Source: Aequorivita xiaoshiensis
Lineage (GTDB): Bacteria; Bacteroidota; Bacteroidia; Flavobacteriales; Flavobacteriaceae
Assembly: GCF_022008395.1 (NCBI RefSeq)
Contig: NZ_JAIRBB010000001.1
Coordinates: 372,001-436,000, forward strand
Direction: 5' to 3'
Length of the DNA stretch: 64,000 nt
Shown one piece after another: positions 44,900-54,469 of this stretch (the first letter of the stretch is position 1; each line of letters starts with the position of its first letter). Made by a program: the position numbers and the translations under genes. The notes under the pieces are model-generated. The model was given only the letters and a program-made list of their open reading frames with translations, did not search any database and was not told where the DNA came from.

Positions 44900-46285
44900 A
44901 TGAAAAATTTAAAAGACATAAAACTAATAGGCCTTTTATTCCTTTTAGGCATAATAGGCACCTCCTGTGTACAAGACGATGAGTATAATGTGCCTGAAAT
45001 AAATGTTGAAGAGCCGAATGTAGATGTAAATACCACTATTGAAACTATCAAACGAATTTATCGAGGATACGAACCAAAAGTTATTGAAGCTGGTGAAGGT
45101 TCTACACGAGAATTATACTTAGCGGCATATGTTATCTCAAGTGATGAAACCGGTAACTTCTATAAGTCATTAGTTATTCAAGATTCACCTGAAAATCCAA
45201 GTGCAGGAGTGGCAATTTCTACTGAAACAACAAATTTATATACAAAATATGAACCTGGACGAAAGATATATTTTCGTGTTGATGGCTTGTATATCGGTGA
45301 ATATGCGGGACTACCCACGATTGGGATTCTTGATGGAGATGAAGTAGGACGAATAAATGTTGAAGACTTTGAAGAAAGAATTTTGCGTTCTACTGAGAAA
45401 GTTGAAATTCAACCGCAGACAATTACCATTTCACAGGCAAATGACAATGATACAAACGAAATATTTCTCAACACCTTAGTAAAATTTGAAAATGTTCAAT
45501 TTCCGGAAGGCCTTGCCGGAATTGCGCATTACGGAAATCCAGGAAATACCTATAGTGTAAACAGACAGTTAGAAAATTGTGATGAAAAAACTATAGTGCT
45601 AAGAACTAGCGGATATTCCGATTTTAAAGGATTATTGCTCCCCGAAGGAAACGGAGAAATAACTGCTGTATTAAGTCGGTTTAATAGTGATGTACAACTA
45701 TTTATCCGCGATATTGATGATGTGAATATGAATGATGAAAGGTGTAATTTAAGCGGAAATGGAGAAGTACTTGAATTACCTTTTTTTCAAGACTTTGAAA
45801 GTCACAACTCGGGTGAGGGAATTCCTTTAGACATTGAGGGTTGGACAAATGTAAATGTAAATGACGGAACGAGAGTATTTGAAGTAATGGAGTTTAATTC
45901 CAATAATTATGTGCAAACTTCTGCATATAATTCTGGTGAAAGCCCATACGAAGTTTGGCTGGTAACACCTGGTATACGATTACCAAGCGATTCGTCTCCT
46001 ATTCTAACTGTCGACACCAATGACGGCTTTTATAATGGAGAAGCATTGACTATAAAAATAGCCACAGACTTCCATGGGGATGTTTTAACCGCAGAATGGA
46101 CGAGCTTGGATGCAGATATATCTACTGGAAATTCCAATGGCTACGGCTCGGAATTTACGCCTTCTGGAAATATTGATCTTTCGACATATGCAGGAGAAAT
46201 AGTATATATTGGATTTCAATATTTAGGGGCGTCAAATGGTATAACAACCACCTATCAAATAGATAATATTTCTGTAATTGAATAA
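44900..46285 (+). CDS. DUF5689 surface lipoprotein with C-terminal anchor-J-like domain
   Basis: A 461-residue lipoprotein: type II signal peptide ending GTSC (Cys23), followed by VQDDE, which resembles the lipoprotein export signal of Flavobacteriaceae (acidic +3 to +5) and predicts surface exposure. Residues ~45-270 match the DUF5689 pattern (TIETIKRIYRGYE; YVISSDETGNFYKSLVIQD), an OB-like domain. Residues ~290-461 look like a choice-of-anchor J/jelly-roll domain (LPFFQDFESHNSGEGIP; YEVWLVTPGIRLP). It is the second gene of the receptor 2 operon. No catalytic residues are recognised; substrate capture is the likely role. Confidence 0.88.
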   Translation: MKNLKDIKLIGLLFLLGIIGTSCVQDDEYNVPEINVEEPNVDVNTTIETIKRIYRGYEPKVIEAGEGSTRELYLAAYVISSDETGNFYKSLVIQDSPENPSAGVAISTETTNLYTKYEPGRKIYFRVDGLYIGEYAGLPTIGILDGDEVGRINVEDFEERILRSTEKVEIQPQTITISQANDNDTNEIFLNTLVKFENVQFPEGLAGIAHYGNPGNTYSVNRQLENCDEKTIVLRTSGYSDFKGLLLPEGNGEITAVLSRFNSDVQLFIRDIDDVNMNDERCNLSGNGEVLELPFFQDFESHNSGEGIPLDIEGWTNVNVNDGTRVFEVMEFNSNNYVQTSAYNSGESPYEVWLVTPGIRLPSDSSPILTVDTNDGFYNGEALTIKIATDFHGDVLTAEWTSLDADISTGNSNGYGSEFTPSGNIDLSTYAGEIVYIGFQYLGASNGITTTYQIDNISVIE

Positions 46286-46365
46286 ATCTAAAAGAAGAAA
46301 TCGAATAAAGAAAGGCTAAATTTTATAACTATAAGTTTATACTATCCATTTAACCGCATCTTTCT

Positions 46366-46854
46366 ATGATTTCCGAAAGATTGATCCTTAACCATTACTC
46401 CTTCAGTGATTTTAAAGATTACTTTCAATTGGGGAGTGATATCGATGTAATGAAAATGGTTGCTGGTCGTATAAATGAAGAATGTGAAGCTCGAGAAAGG
46501 TTTGAGAATATGTTAAATGATAATGTAGAAAATTTAATTTTCGAGAAGTTTAAAGTAACTCTATAAGGTGATAGAAGTTTTGTAGGGCATGTAGAACCCG
46601 AGATGACAGAGAAAAATGAAGCAGAAATAGGATAATTGCTAATGCCTGAATTTTGGGGCAAAGGTTATGGTTCTGAAATTGCTCACTGCATGGTAAGCCT
46701 GAGCAAGCACATTATGGTTATTCACACATTAATCGCAATTATAAATCCTGAAAATGTAGCATCGCATAAACTCTTGATATATCAAGAATTCGCATGGGAT
46801 TACGTTAGCAATTTTCATGGTTTGCTTGCTGCATACTTTAAATTGAAAATATAA
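46366..46854 (+). pseudogene. GNAT acetyltransferase gene with two in-frame TAA stops
   Basis: One reading frame of 162 codons encodes a RimJ/RimL-like GNAT acetyltransferase interrupted by TAA at 46564-46566 and 46633-46635. The text on each side is continuous: SERLILNHYSFSDFKDYFQL, then after the first stop GDRSFVGHVEPEMTEKNEAEIG, and after the second LLMPEFWGKGYGSEIAHCM (the acetyl-CoA loop) and NPENVASHKLL. By family pattern the stops replace a Lys and a Tyr, each one base change from TAA. No frameshift is needed. The gene is recently inactivated, or these are sequence errors. Confidence 0.85.
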
Positions 46855-46889
46855 AAAAGCCCTTACAATTAAATACTGTAAGGGCTTTT
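46855..46889. terminator. bidirectional terminator after the GNAT remnant and T9SS operon
   Basis: AAAAGCCCTTACA (46855-46867) pairs with TGTAAGGGCTTTT (46877-46889), a 9-nt loop between them, and A/T runs on both sides. Confidence 0.9.
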
Positions 46890-46924
46890 AAATTGGTTGG
46901 TTATTGATGTAAGCTAACTAAAAG

Positions 46925-48817
46925 TTATCTTTTTTGGATAATGAATTCAGAACGTCTATTTTGTTGATGCTCATCATTTGTACAATTACCACCACAATCT
47001 ACAGCTGGTCTACTTTCACCGAAGCCTTCTCCACTAATTCTGTCTTTAGAAATTCCTTTCGAAATTACATATTGTACAGTACTCTTAGCTCTTCTATCAG
47101 AAAGCTTTAAGTTGTATGCAGCGCTTCCACGGTTATCAGTATGTCCTTCAACCTTAATAACCATGTTTTCGTTTTTCTTCATCAACTCAACGAGCTTATC
47201 AAGTTCGAAAGCAGCTTGTGGTTTTATATTGTGTCTATCGAAATCGAAATAAATAGTATTAAGTTTCACAATGTTTCCTTCAACTATTTCATCGATAGGG
47301 CGAAGTGCAATTGTAATGTTCTCTTCACCTTCATTAAATCTAGCTACGGTTTCAGCATTGCTTTCATATCCTTCTTTAAATACTTGAACAACGTGATCTT
47401 GATCACAAACAACTAATACTTCACTGTTACCATCAGCATCTGTGTTTTGACTCTTCAATTTATTTTCACGGTTATCGTAAAGATCAATTCTAGCATCAGA
47501 GATAGGTTCATTTGTAGAAGCATCTACCACTAAAACGTTTATAGGTAAATCGCAAGATTCAATTTTCTTAATTTTATAGATATCGTCGCTTCCTTTTCCT
47601 CCTGCACGGTTGGAAGACACAAATCCTTCTTCAGTTTCAGGGTTAAAAGAAAAAGCAAAATCATCGCTACTACTGTTAATACCTAAGCCTAAATTTTTAA
47701 CTTCTCCAAAACCATTTCCTTTAGCTGGAGCAGAAAACACATCTAATCCTCCAATACCTAAATGAGCATCACTTGAAAAATATAGAGTACCATTCGCATC
47801 CACGAAAGGGAAAACCTCTCTACCTTCAGTATTAATACCTTCACCTAAGTTTTCAGGTTCACCAAAAGTTCCATCTTCATTGATAGCTACTTTATACAAA
47901 TCAGCATTCCCCATTCCACCTGGTCGGTCGCTTGAGAAATATAGCGTTTTACCATCAGGACTAATTGCTGGATGACTAGAAGAAAATTCTTTACTATTAA
48001 ATGGCGCAGACTGAATATTCCCCCATTCGCCATTTACTTTTTCAGCGTAAAAGATGTTTAATTCATTAATCCCTTGTTCACTTTTTTTGTATTTCCCATT
48101 GAAATAATCATTTCTATCAAAATACATACGTGTACCATCAGGAGTAATGGCTACAGAACTTTCGTGAAATCTAGTATTTATTTCATCGTTTAAAAGTTTC
48201 GCATTTTTTACAACATCATTATCAATAGTTGCTTTATATAAATCTAAGAATGGTTCATCATTTAAATCATAATTCTTGCGAAGTATATTTCTACTCGATG
48301 AAAAATAAAGTTCATTATCCACAACGGTCCCACCAAATTCTGAATATCTTGTATTTATCTCTTCCAAATTTATAGCTTCAAACTTTTGGTTTTTTTCATC
48401 TGCAATACGAGGAAGGTAATTTGGGTTTTGCATAAAGGCAATTGCACGAGAATCTTGAGGTCTCAGCTTTGCATATTCCTTCATATATTTATTGTATTCT
48501 GAAAACTTTCCATTGGCCTTAAGAACTTGAGCATAATTATATACAGACTCTGGATCTGCATCAAGTCTTTTGACAACTCTTTTGTAGAACAATTCAGCAT
48601 TCTTAGTGTCATTAATATTGTAATAACTATTTGCTAAACGCTCTAATACGTAAGTGCTTTCATCACCTCTTTTTACAAGTCGGTTATACTCATCTATGGC
48701 GTCGTTATACTGTAGCCTTTCGTAAAAATCGTCGGCTGTCTTGGTTTTAAAATTCTGGGCAGTAAGCGTCGAGGTACTTACAGCCATTAATAAAAATATT
48801 ATATATATATTTTTCAT
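46925..48817 (-). CDS. OmpA-family protein with TPR and PD40 repeats (PorE-like, T9SS-associated)
   Basis: A 630-residue exported protein: signal peptide about residues 1-20; TPR-like helices (~25-140, with YNDAIDEYNRLVKRGDE); four to five PD40/WD-type repeats (~180-400; HPAISPDGKTLYFSSDRPGG and GTLYFSSDAHLG are typical); a carboxypeptidase-regulatory-like domain (~425-505); and a C-terminal OmpA domain (~520-630) with the peptidoglycan-binding VEGHTDNRGSAAYNLKLSDRRA. This is the domain order of PorE, which links the T9SS to peptidoglycan. It is third in an operon after the cargo-like protein and PorP/SprF, with gaps of 39 and 22 bp. Confidence 0.92.
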   Translation of the reverse strand: MKNIYIIFLLMAVSTSTLTAQNFKTKTADDFYERLQYNDAIDEYNRLVKRGDESTYVLERLANSYYNINDTKNAELFYKRVVKRLDADPESVYNYAQVLKANGKFSEYNKYMKEYAKLRPQDSRAIAFMQNPNYLPRIADEKNQKFEAINLEEINTRYSEFGGTVVDNELYFSSSRNILRKNYDLNDEPFLDLYKATIDNDVVKNAKLLNDEINTRFHESSVAITPDGTRMYFDRNDYFNGKYKKSEQGINELNIFYAEKVNGEWGNIQSAPFNSKEFSSSHPAISPDGKTLYFSSDRPGGMGNADLYKVAINEDGTFGEPENLGEGINTEGREVFPFVDANGTLYFSSDAHLGIGGLDVFSAPAKGNGFGEVKNLGLGINSSSDDFAFSFNPETEEGFVSSNRAGGKGSDDIYKIKKIESCDLPINVLVVDASTNEPISDARIDLYDNRENKLKSQNTDADGNSEVLVVCDQDHVVQVFKEGYESNAETVARFNEGEENITIALRPIDEIVEGNIVKLNTIYFDFDRHNIKPQAAFELDKLVELMKKNENMVIKVEGHTDNRGSAAYNLKLSDRRAKSTVQYVISKGISKDRISGEGFGESRPAVDCGGNCTNDEHQQNRRSEFIIQKR

Positions 48818-48839
48818 ATTAAATGAAATTAGTTAGTTA

Positions 48840-49757
48840 TTAGAAGAATCTAGGTGAACGTAAAACTTTCGGTTTTAAATTAAGATCGAATGATAGTATA
48901 AGCTCGTGAGAAGCTGGTCCTACAATTTTTAGATCAGAAGTTACGTGATCGTATGCATATCCAAAGCGAAGATCAGGCGTGATATTTACTCCAAATAATG
49001 CACTAAAAGAATCATCTACTCTGTAAGACCCACCAATTTCAATCATGTCGAAGAACAAAAAGTTCAGGTTGGCATCCCATGAAATAGGAGCATCAAATGC
49101 AGACTTCACCATTACAGAAGGCTTAAGTTTGAAAGCTTCTGAAACTTGGAATACATAACCTGCTGTTGCAAAAAAGTGATTTGTTTCAGATCCGTATTTG
49201 ATTCCATTTTCATCTAAATGAACAGATTTCATTAAGTTAGGTACTGAAAGACCAACATAAAAATTTTCTCCATATAAGAATGCTCCTGCACCAAAATTAG
49301 GATAAGTATTATTTATATTTTCCGAAAACATTGGATCGTCTGGGTGCTGTAGTTCTAAACTTGAAAGACCTACATCGTGAAAAGTTCCACCAGCCTTAAG
49401 ACCAAGTGCTAAATTTAATGTATTTCCTAAATGTAGCGTATAAGAAATGTCTGCGTAAACATTGGTTTCTTTTACGGGTCCAATTTCATCTCTAATTGCG
49501 GAAAGCCCTAATCCAATATTTCTTGCAATTGGACTATGTCCAGAAAATGTAAAAGAAACTGGGTTCCCTTCTAATCCATGCCATTGATTTCTATACAAGG
49601 CCGTAAGCGATAAGCTTTCTTTAGAACCTGCATATGCGGGGTTAACCACGTTCATATTGTACATGTACTGCGTATATTGAGGATCTTGCTGTGCTTGTGA
49701 TTCTTGCAACAGCAATACCGTCATAAGTACTGTTAAGATATATATATGTTTTTTCAT
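48840..49757 (-). CDS. PorP/SprF-family type IX secretion outer-membrane protein
   Basis: A 305-residue outer-membrane barrel: signal peptide about residues 1-22, then the family opening QDPQYTQYMYNMNVVNPAYAGS, GLSAIRDEIGPVKE near residue 82 and a C-terminal strand ending LRSPRFF. SprF-type proteins help export and anchor proteins that carry the type B T9SS C-terminal domain. The gene directly upstream encodes such a protein, so the two form a cargo/partner pair. Confidence 0.95.
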   Translation of the reverse strand: MKKHIYILTVLMTVLLLQESQAQQDPQYTQYMYNMNVVNPAYAGSKESLSLTALYRNQWHGLEGNPVSFTFSGHSPIARNIGLGLSAIRDEIGPVKETNVYADISYTLHLGNTLNLALGLKAGGTFHDVGLSSLELQHPDDPMFSENINNTYPNFGAGAFLYGENFYVGLSVPNLMKSVHLDENGIKYGSETNHFFATAGYVFQVSEAFKLKPSVMVKSAFDAPISWDANLNFLFFDMIEIGGSYRVDDSFSALFGVNITPDLRFGYAYDHVTSDLKIVGPASHELILSFDLNLKPKVLRSPRFF

Positions 49758-49796
49758 TTTTATCTATTTGGTAGTTAAAAAGTATTTAGTAGAATT

Positions 49797-51743
49797 TTAG
49801 TTCGCTTTTTTGTTTAGATAAATCCAGCCTGTAGCTTGTTCTCCATAAACAGCGTCATTTCCAGCAAGGTCAATTACATAGAAGTATGTTCCAGTTGGAA
49901 GTTCATCTCCATCGGTAGTCTGACCTTCCCATTGATTTGTATAATTATCTTGCTCATAAACTAAAGTACCAAATCTGTTAAAAATTTGAATCTTTCTAAT
50001 TCCAGTTCTATCATTTAAGAAATTCAAATCAAGGATGTCGTTATATCCATCTCCATTTGGCGAAATTCCTTCGGAAATAATACAATTTGTAATTGGATAT
50101 AAGGTTAAATCAACAGAGTCTTCTGCAGTACACTGGTCGTTAGAAACTAATACAGTATATGTTTGAGTACCCATTGTTCCTTGTTCAATTACAACTTCAA
50201 GAGTATTATTAGTTTCTCCTTCAAGAAGCGTTGAGTTTAAATACCACTGGTAAGTTACACCTTCCACATCAGTGTTTGCTGTAAGAATTGTTGTTTGGTT
50301 CGCACAAATTTGGAAATCTGCACCTAAATCTACAGTTGGAGACGCAAGTACCATCATTTCAATTGTAAAAGATGTATCGCCACAAGGGTAACCAATATTT
50401 ACCGTATAAGTCCCAGCTGCTGAAGGTGAAAAAATAGCCTCTGTAGAAAGAACATTATTGTCTTGATCAACCCATTCATAAGTAACTAACGAAAGATCGA
50501 TGTCTGTATTAGTAGGAGTGGCGTCAAATACTGGAAACTCTTCAACATCACATATGTCTACTGAAGATGGTAAATCTGTAGTTATTTCAACAGTTTCTTC
50601 AACCTTAAGTTCCACTTCAGAAGTTGCATAACATACCGTTGAAACATTACTCTCAACTCTAGCATATATAGTTTGAGGGTTAGTGACGTTCGTATAAGGC
50701 GATGTTAAAGGTGCTTCTCCGGCGTCAGCATTAGCTTGAGTAAGGTAATACGTTACCGTAAACTCATCAGGGTCCTGGTTCCCTAGAACTCTTGAAGAAT
50801 TTCCATCAAGATCAAAGGCTTCAAAACCATCATTGGATGAATCGTCACATGCAATTATATCAATTGTTTCAGCTGTAACTATAGGACCGAAGGATACATT
50901 TACGATATCTTCAACAGGAGAGTTACATTCAGTTCCATTTGCAATTACCTTGTATTCACCTGATTCAGTTGCAAGGTATTCACTTGAAGTTTCACCTACG
51001 ATTAAAACATCATTTAAATACCACTCATAAGTTTCTACTGGACCAGAAATTGTAGTGGTTAAAAGAACTTCGTCTTCACCGCATAAATTTTGATCTCCTT
51101 CATTAATTGTAACTGAACAATCAAAAACGATATCGCAATTTGTACTTCCGTCTCCTCCTATTTGGCCTAATTTAATGTAACCTGGACTACGATTGAAATT
51201 AGTAATTACTAATACGTAAATTTCTCCAGTTTGTGCATTTGGAATGGTAAAGTTTTCAATTGGCTGGGCCGAATAACTACAAGCAACTTCATTGAAAGAT
51301 TGTAGCTGAGTATAATCACAAAGATCATCTCCTGGCTGGAAAGGTCCCCAAGCAATAAAATCCACATCTAATCCCTGTCCAATAGGATCTCCATTTGAAT
51401 TAAATGCAGTATTTTGAACAATTTCAAAATCTAAGTTTCCAGGCTGGTCAATTTGTAAATAAAACCACGCTGGGTAAGGTTGTGAAAACAAACATCCGTA
51501 ATCTGGCCCTGCTTCTGCCGTAGCATTACAGTTAGGATCTTGGTCATTACAATTTGCAAAGATAAGTGCGTCATTTCCTGCACAAAAAGGCTGAATATCG
51601 GCACAAGTTCCTCCCCCTTGGGCAAAAACTGATGTAGATGATAGCATCAATAAAAAGAAAGATACTATAGGTACGATAGTTTTAAGATTGACTTTAAAAT
51701 AGTGTTGACAATCCCAAAAACTGTTAGGTAATTTTATCTCCAT
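49797..51743 (-). CDS. secreted multidomain protein with T9SS type B (gliding-motility) C-terminal domain
   Basis: A 648-residue exported protein. A somewhat long N-terminus precedes the hydrophobic signal core (VPIVSFFLLMLSSTSVFAQ). Residues ~45-210 form a cysteine-rich domain (CADIQPFCAGND...NCNDQDPNC), then come Ig-like/PKD-type beta modules (~215-560). The last ~90 residues are the type B sorting domain with GISPNGDGYNDILDL, KIQIFNRFGTLVYE and PTGTYFYVIDL. It should be carried to the surface by the T9SS and attached or released there with its SprF partner. The ligand or role (adhesion, matrix) is not known. Confidence 0.92.
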   Translation of the reverse strand: MEIKLPNSFWDCQHYFKVNLKTIVPIVSFFLLMLSSTSVFAQGGGTCADIQPFCAGNDALIFANCNDQDPNCNATAEAGPDYGCLFSQPYPAWFYLQIDQPGNLDFEIVQNTAFNSNGDPIGQGLDVDFIAWGPFQPGDDLCDYTQLQSFNEVACSYSAQPIENFTIPNAQTGEIYVLVITNFNRSPGYIKLGQIGGDGSTNCDIVFDCSVTINEGDQNLCGEDEVLLTTTISGPVETYEWYLNDVLIVGETSSEYLATESGEYKVIANGTECNSPVEDIVNVSFGPIVTAETIDIIACDDSSNDGFEAFDLDGNSSRVLGNQDPDEFTVTYYLTQANADAGEAPLTSPYTNVTNPQTIYARVESNVSTVCYATSEVELKVEETVEITTDLPSSVDICDVEEFPVFDATPTNTDIDLSLVTYEWVDQDNNVLSTEAIFSPSAAGTYTVNIGYPCGDTSFTIEMMVLASPTVDLGADFQICANQTTILTANTDVEGVTYQWYLNSTLLEGETNNTLEVVIEQGTMGTQTYTVLVSNDQCTAEDSVDLTLYPITNCIISEGISPNGDGYNDILDLNFLNDRTGIRKIQIFNRFGTLVYEQDNYTNQWEGQTTDGDELPTGTYFYVIDLAGNDAVYGEQATGWIYLNKKAN

Positions 51744-52130
51744 AAAATTTAGTGTTGGTGATGATTAATTAATAATTTGATTTTACTTAATTTTTCAGTT
51801 GGGAAATATACAAAATTAAGAGTTTATGTTCTTGTTAAAAAAGAGTTATATTCTTAAATCCAATTAACAAAATTCATTGATTATTAAAGAGATATGTTAG
51901 TTTATTTATAATCTTTCACTCATTCAATATAAATTAATTAATAATTATGCCAATTACTGTTTTATCGTTACATATCTAATAATCAATAATTAATTGTCTA
52001 TTTTGTAAAATATTACTGAAAATATGAATGGTTTGTGTTAATTGCATCTAAAGTATAAAAATCTCTTGCCAAGTGTTTTGTACATTTGTTATAATATACA
52101 GCAACAAATTACAGCATCTATTAGAATAAT
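51744..52130. other. AT-rich divergent intergenic region with two -7 boxes
   Basis: This 387-bp region separates the T9SS operon (minus) from hflX (plus). A minus-strand TAATTTTG (51818-51811) and a plus-strand TACATTTG (52081-52088) fit the -7 consensus for the two directions; neither has a clear TTG at -33. I see no gene, RNA or strong hairpin in the rest. Confidence 0.5.
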
Positions 52131-53339
52131 ATGATTGAACAAACTGATATCTCATACGAGAAAACAATATTAATAGGATTAATAACTAAATTTCAAGACG
52201 AAGTAAAGTCTGAAGAATATTTAGACGAGTTACAATTTTTGGCTTATACGGCAGGTGGTGAAGTTTTAAAGCGCTTTACTCAAAAAATGGACGTTCCTAA
52301 CCCAAAAACATTTATAGGTACCGGAAAGCTAGATGAAGTTAAGAACTTCGTAATTGAAAATGAAGTTGGCGTAGCTATTTTTGATGACGAACTCACCCCA
52401 GCCCAGCAAAAAAACATTGAAAAAATACTTCAGTGTAAAATTATAGACAGAACCAACCTTATTCTTGATATTTTCGCGCAAAGAGCGCAAACTAGCTATG
52501 CACGCACACAAGTAGAACTTGCACAATACGAATATCTTTTACCTCGATTAGCAGGGATGTGGACTCACTTGGAACGTCAACGTGGGGGAATTGGAATGCG
52601 TGGTCCTGGAGAAACAGAAATAGAAACGGATAGACGTATAGTTCGAGATCGAATATCTTTACTTAAAGACAAATTAAAAAAAATAGATCGCCAGATGGAA
52701 GTGCAACGCGGAAATCGAGGTTCACTAGTGCGTGTAGCTTTGGTTGGGTATACGAACGTAGGGAAATCCACCTTGATGAACGTAATTAGTAAAAGTGATG
52801 TTTTTGCAGAAAACAAACTCTTTGCAACCCTGGATACAACAGTAAGAAAGGTTGTAATAGGCAACCTGCCATTTCTTTTAACCGATACTGTTGGTTTTAT
52901 TAGAAAGTTACCTACACAACTAGTAGAGTCTTTTAAAAGCACCTTGGACGAAGTGCGGGAGGCTGATTTATTGCTGCATGTTGTAGATATTAGTCACCCA
53001 TCTTTTGAGCACCATATTGATTCTGTTGAAAAAATTCTAGAGGAAATTGGCAGCGCCGATAAGCCCACTATTATGGTTTTTAATAAAATCGATGCATACG
53101 AGCCAGAAGAAATTGAAGAAGACGATTTAATTACCGAAAAAACCAAAGCACATTATACTTTGGAAGAATGGAGACATACTTGGATGGCAAAACTCAATGG
53201 AGATGCCATTTTTATTTCAGCATTAAACAAAGAAAACTTTGATGAATTCCGAAAGTTGGTATACGACAAGGTAAGAGAAATTCACACCACTCGTTTTCCT
53301 TACAACACTTTCCTATACGACGAATATACAGAGGAGTAG
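52131..53339 (+). CDS. hflX: GTPase HflX
   Basis: A 402-residue ribosome-binding GTPase that splits stalled ribosomes under stress. The N-terminal HflX domain (~1-195) has FIGTGKLDEVKNFV near residue 62, RTNLILDIFAQRAQT near 108 and the glycine-rich RGGIGMRGPGETEIE near 150. The G domain follows with G1 GYTNVGKST near 206, G3 DTVGF near 252 and G4 NKID near 320. It is monocistronic, convergent with the DUF3078 gene, and ends at a perfect 18-bp-stem terminator. Confidence 0.97.
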   Translation: MIEQTDISYEKTILIGLITKFQDEVKSEEYLDELQFLAYTAGGEVLKRFTQKMDVPNPKTFIGTGKLDEVKNFVIENEVGVAIFDDELTPAQQKNIEKILQCKIIDRTNLILDIFAQRAQTSYARTQVELAQYEYLLPRLAGMWTHLERQRGGIGMRGPGETEIETDRRIVRDRISLLKDKLKKIDRQMEVQRGNRGSLVRVALVGYTNVGKSTLMNVISKSDVFAENKLFATLDTTVRKVVIGNLPFLLTDTVGFIRKLPTQLVESFKSTLDEVREADLLLHVVDISHPSFEHHIDSVEKILEEIGSADKPTIMVFNKIDAYEPEEIEEDDLITEKTKAHYTLEEWRHTWMAKLNGDAIFISALNKENFDEFRKLVYDKVREIHTTRFPYNTFLYDEYTEE

Positions 53340-53345
53340 GAATAA

Positions 53346-53388
53346 AAAAAGACCTGTCAGAAATTAAATTTTTCTGACAGGTCTTTTT
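53346..53388. terminator. bidirectional terminator between hflX and the SUF/DUF3078 side
   Basis: Perfect 18-bp arms (53346-53363 and 53371-53388; core GACCTGTCAG / CTGACAGGTC) with a 7-nt loop and A/T runs on both sides. Confidence 0.93.
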
Positions 53389-53432
53389 AATTTAAGGCCT
53401 TTCTTGCAAAGGACTTATAGATAAATTTTTAT

Positions 53433-54356
53433 TTAGAATCCGTAAGTAACTCCTACTCCAATTGCTTCACGAATTTGGAATCCTTGAGCGGCGTTATCAT
53501 CATAAATAGCCTGGAAAGTAGCGTTAGCTGATATATATTCATTTACTTTAAACAATAAATTCATAGTATAATCAACGTCAACATTTTGTGGATCTTCTAA
53601 GTAGTTTGAGTAAAGAGCCAATAAGTTTTCCATAGACACGTTTTCCATCAAATCAAGTTTTGCATAAGCAGAAACTGAAGCGCCAAATTCAAAACGGGTT
53701 GTTTCGTTAGCTTCAACCCCAAAATATGGGTTTTCATTAAATGCTGCGATAGCTATTGGGTTGTTCCCAACATTTGTAAAATCTTTATTTACAAAAATTA
53801 ACCGTGCAGTTGCAGGCGCTATATTTACATACAGATTATTGTTCTTTTTCCACATAATACCAGGACCAAATTGTAAGTAACCTGGAGACATAAATTTAGA
53901 AACTTCAGTACGGTATCCTTCATCACCCGGGTTTAGGTCGGTATTATACTCATAACCAGAACCAAATTGAGTTTTAAAGTTTAAGAAGAATGAATAATAC
54001 CAGTTACTTTCTTTTACTTGTCTACCTAAGATTGAGTTTAACTCAAGACGATCATTAGTTTTACGCGCATACTTGTCGTCCTTGTTTTTAGTCATACCGT
54101 ATTCTGCAATAATACGGTTGTTCCAGCTAAGCTTATCGTGCTTATAGTTGAAATCGTAATTTAACCCAAGATTTCCTGCAATATTTGAAGTTCCCCCACC
54201 AGTCCACTCGTGGTTGAAGGCAGCTTGGTTAAACAATAAAGAAATGTTTCCTGATCTTGACCAGCCATTTGGGATAGTATCCTCTTTGGTTACATTTTGA
54301 GCAACTAGTGCAAGGGGCGCACATAAAACTGCTGCAAGTAGTAAAATTTTTTTCAT
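53433..54356 (-). CDS. DUF3078 outer-membrane protein
   Basis: A 307-residue exported protein: signal peptide about residues 1-19 (ending LVAQ), then the DUF3078 pattern (WSRSGNISLLFNQAAFNHEW and GGTSNIAGNLGLNYDFNYKHDKLSWNN, residues ~31-75) and alternating strands ending GVGVTYGF, all pointing to an outer-membrane barrel. It is the last gene in the SUF direction, 113 bp after DUF2480. A -7-like TATTTTTG (54388-54381, minus) just before it suggests its own promoter, so it may not be part of the SUF message. Confidence 0.85.
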   Translation of the reverse strand: MKKILLLAAVLCAPLALVAQNVTKEDTIPNGWSRSGNISLLFNQAAFNHEWTGGGTSNIAGNLGLNYDFNYKHDKLSWNNRIIAEYGMTKNKDDKYARKTNDRLELNSILGRQVKESNWYYSFFLNFKTQFGSGYEYNTDLNPGDEGYRTEVSKFMSPGYLQFGPGIMWKKNNNLYVNIAPATARLIFVNKDFTNVGNNPIAIAAFNENPYFGVEANETTRFEFGASVSAYAKLDLMENVSMENLLALYSNYLEDPQNVDVDYTMNLLFKVNEYISANATFQAIYDDNAAQGFQIREAIGVGVTYGF

Positions 54357-54469
54357 GAATCTTAAATTTTTTATTTAAGACAAAAATAATTAGTCAATTA
54401 CATATTGTGTAACAAATTAACAAAAAAGAGCGATTAAATTAAGAATCTGCTAATTATTTGTTAACAGAA

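Noticed and set aside
52577-52942. Minus-strand open frame (121 codons) within hflX
   Set aside because: It overlaps the GTP-binding core of hflX, has no start context and no family resemblance.
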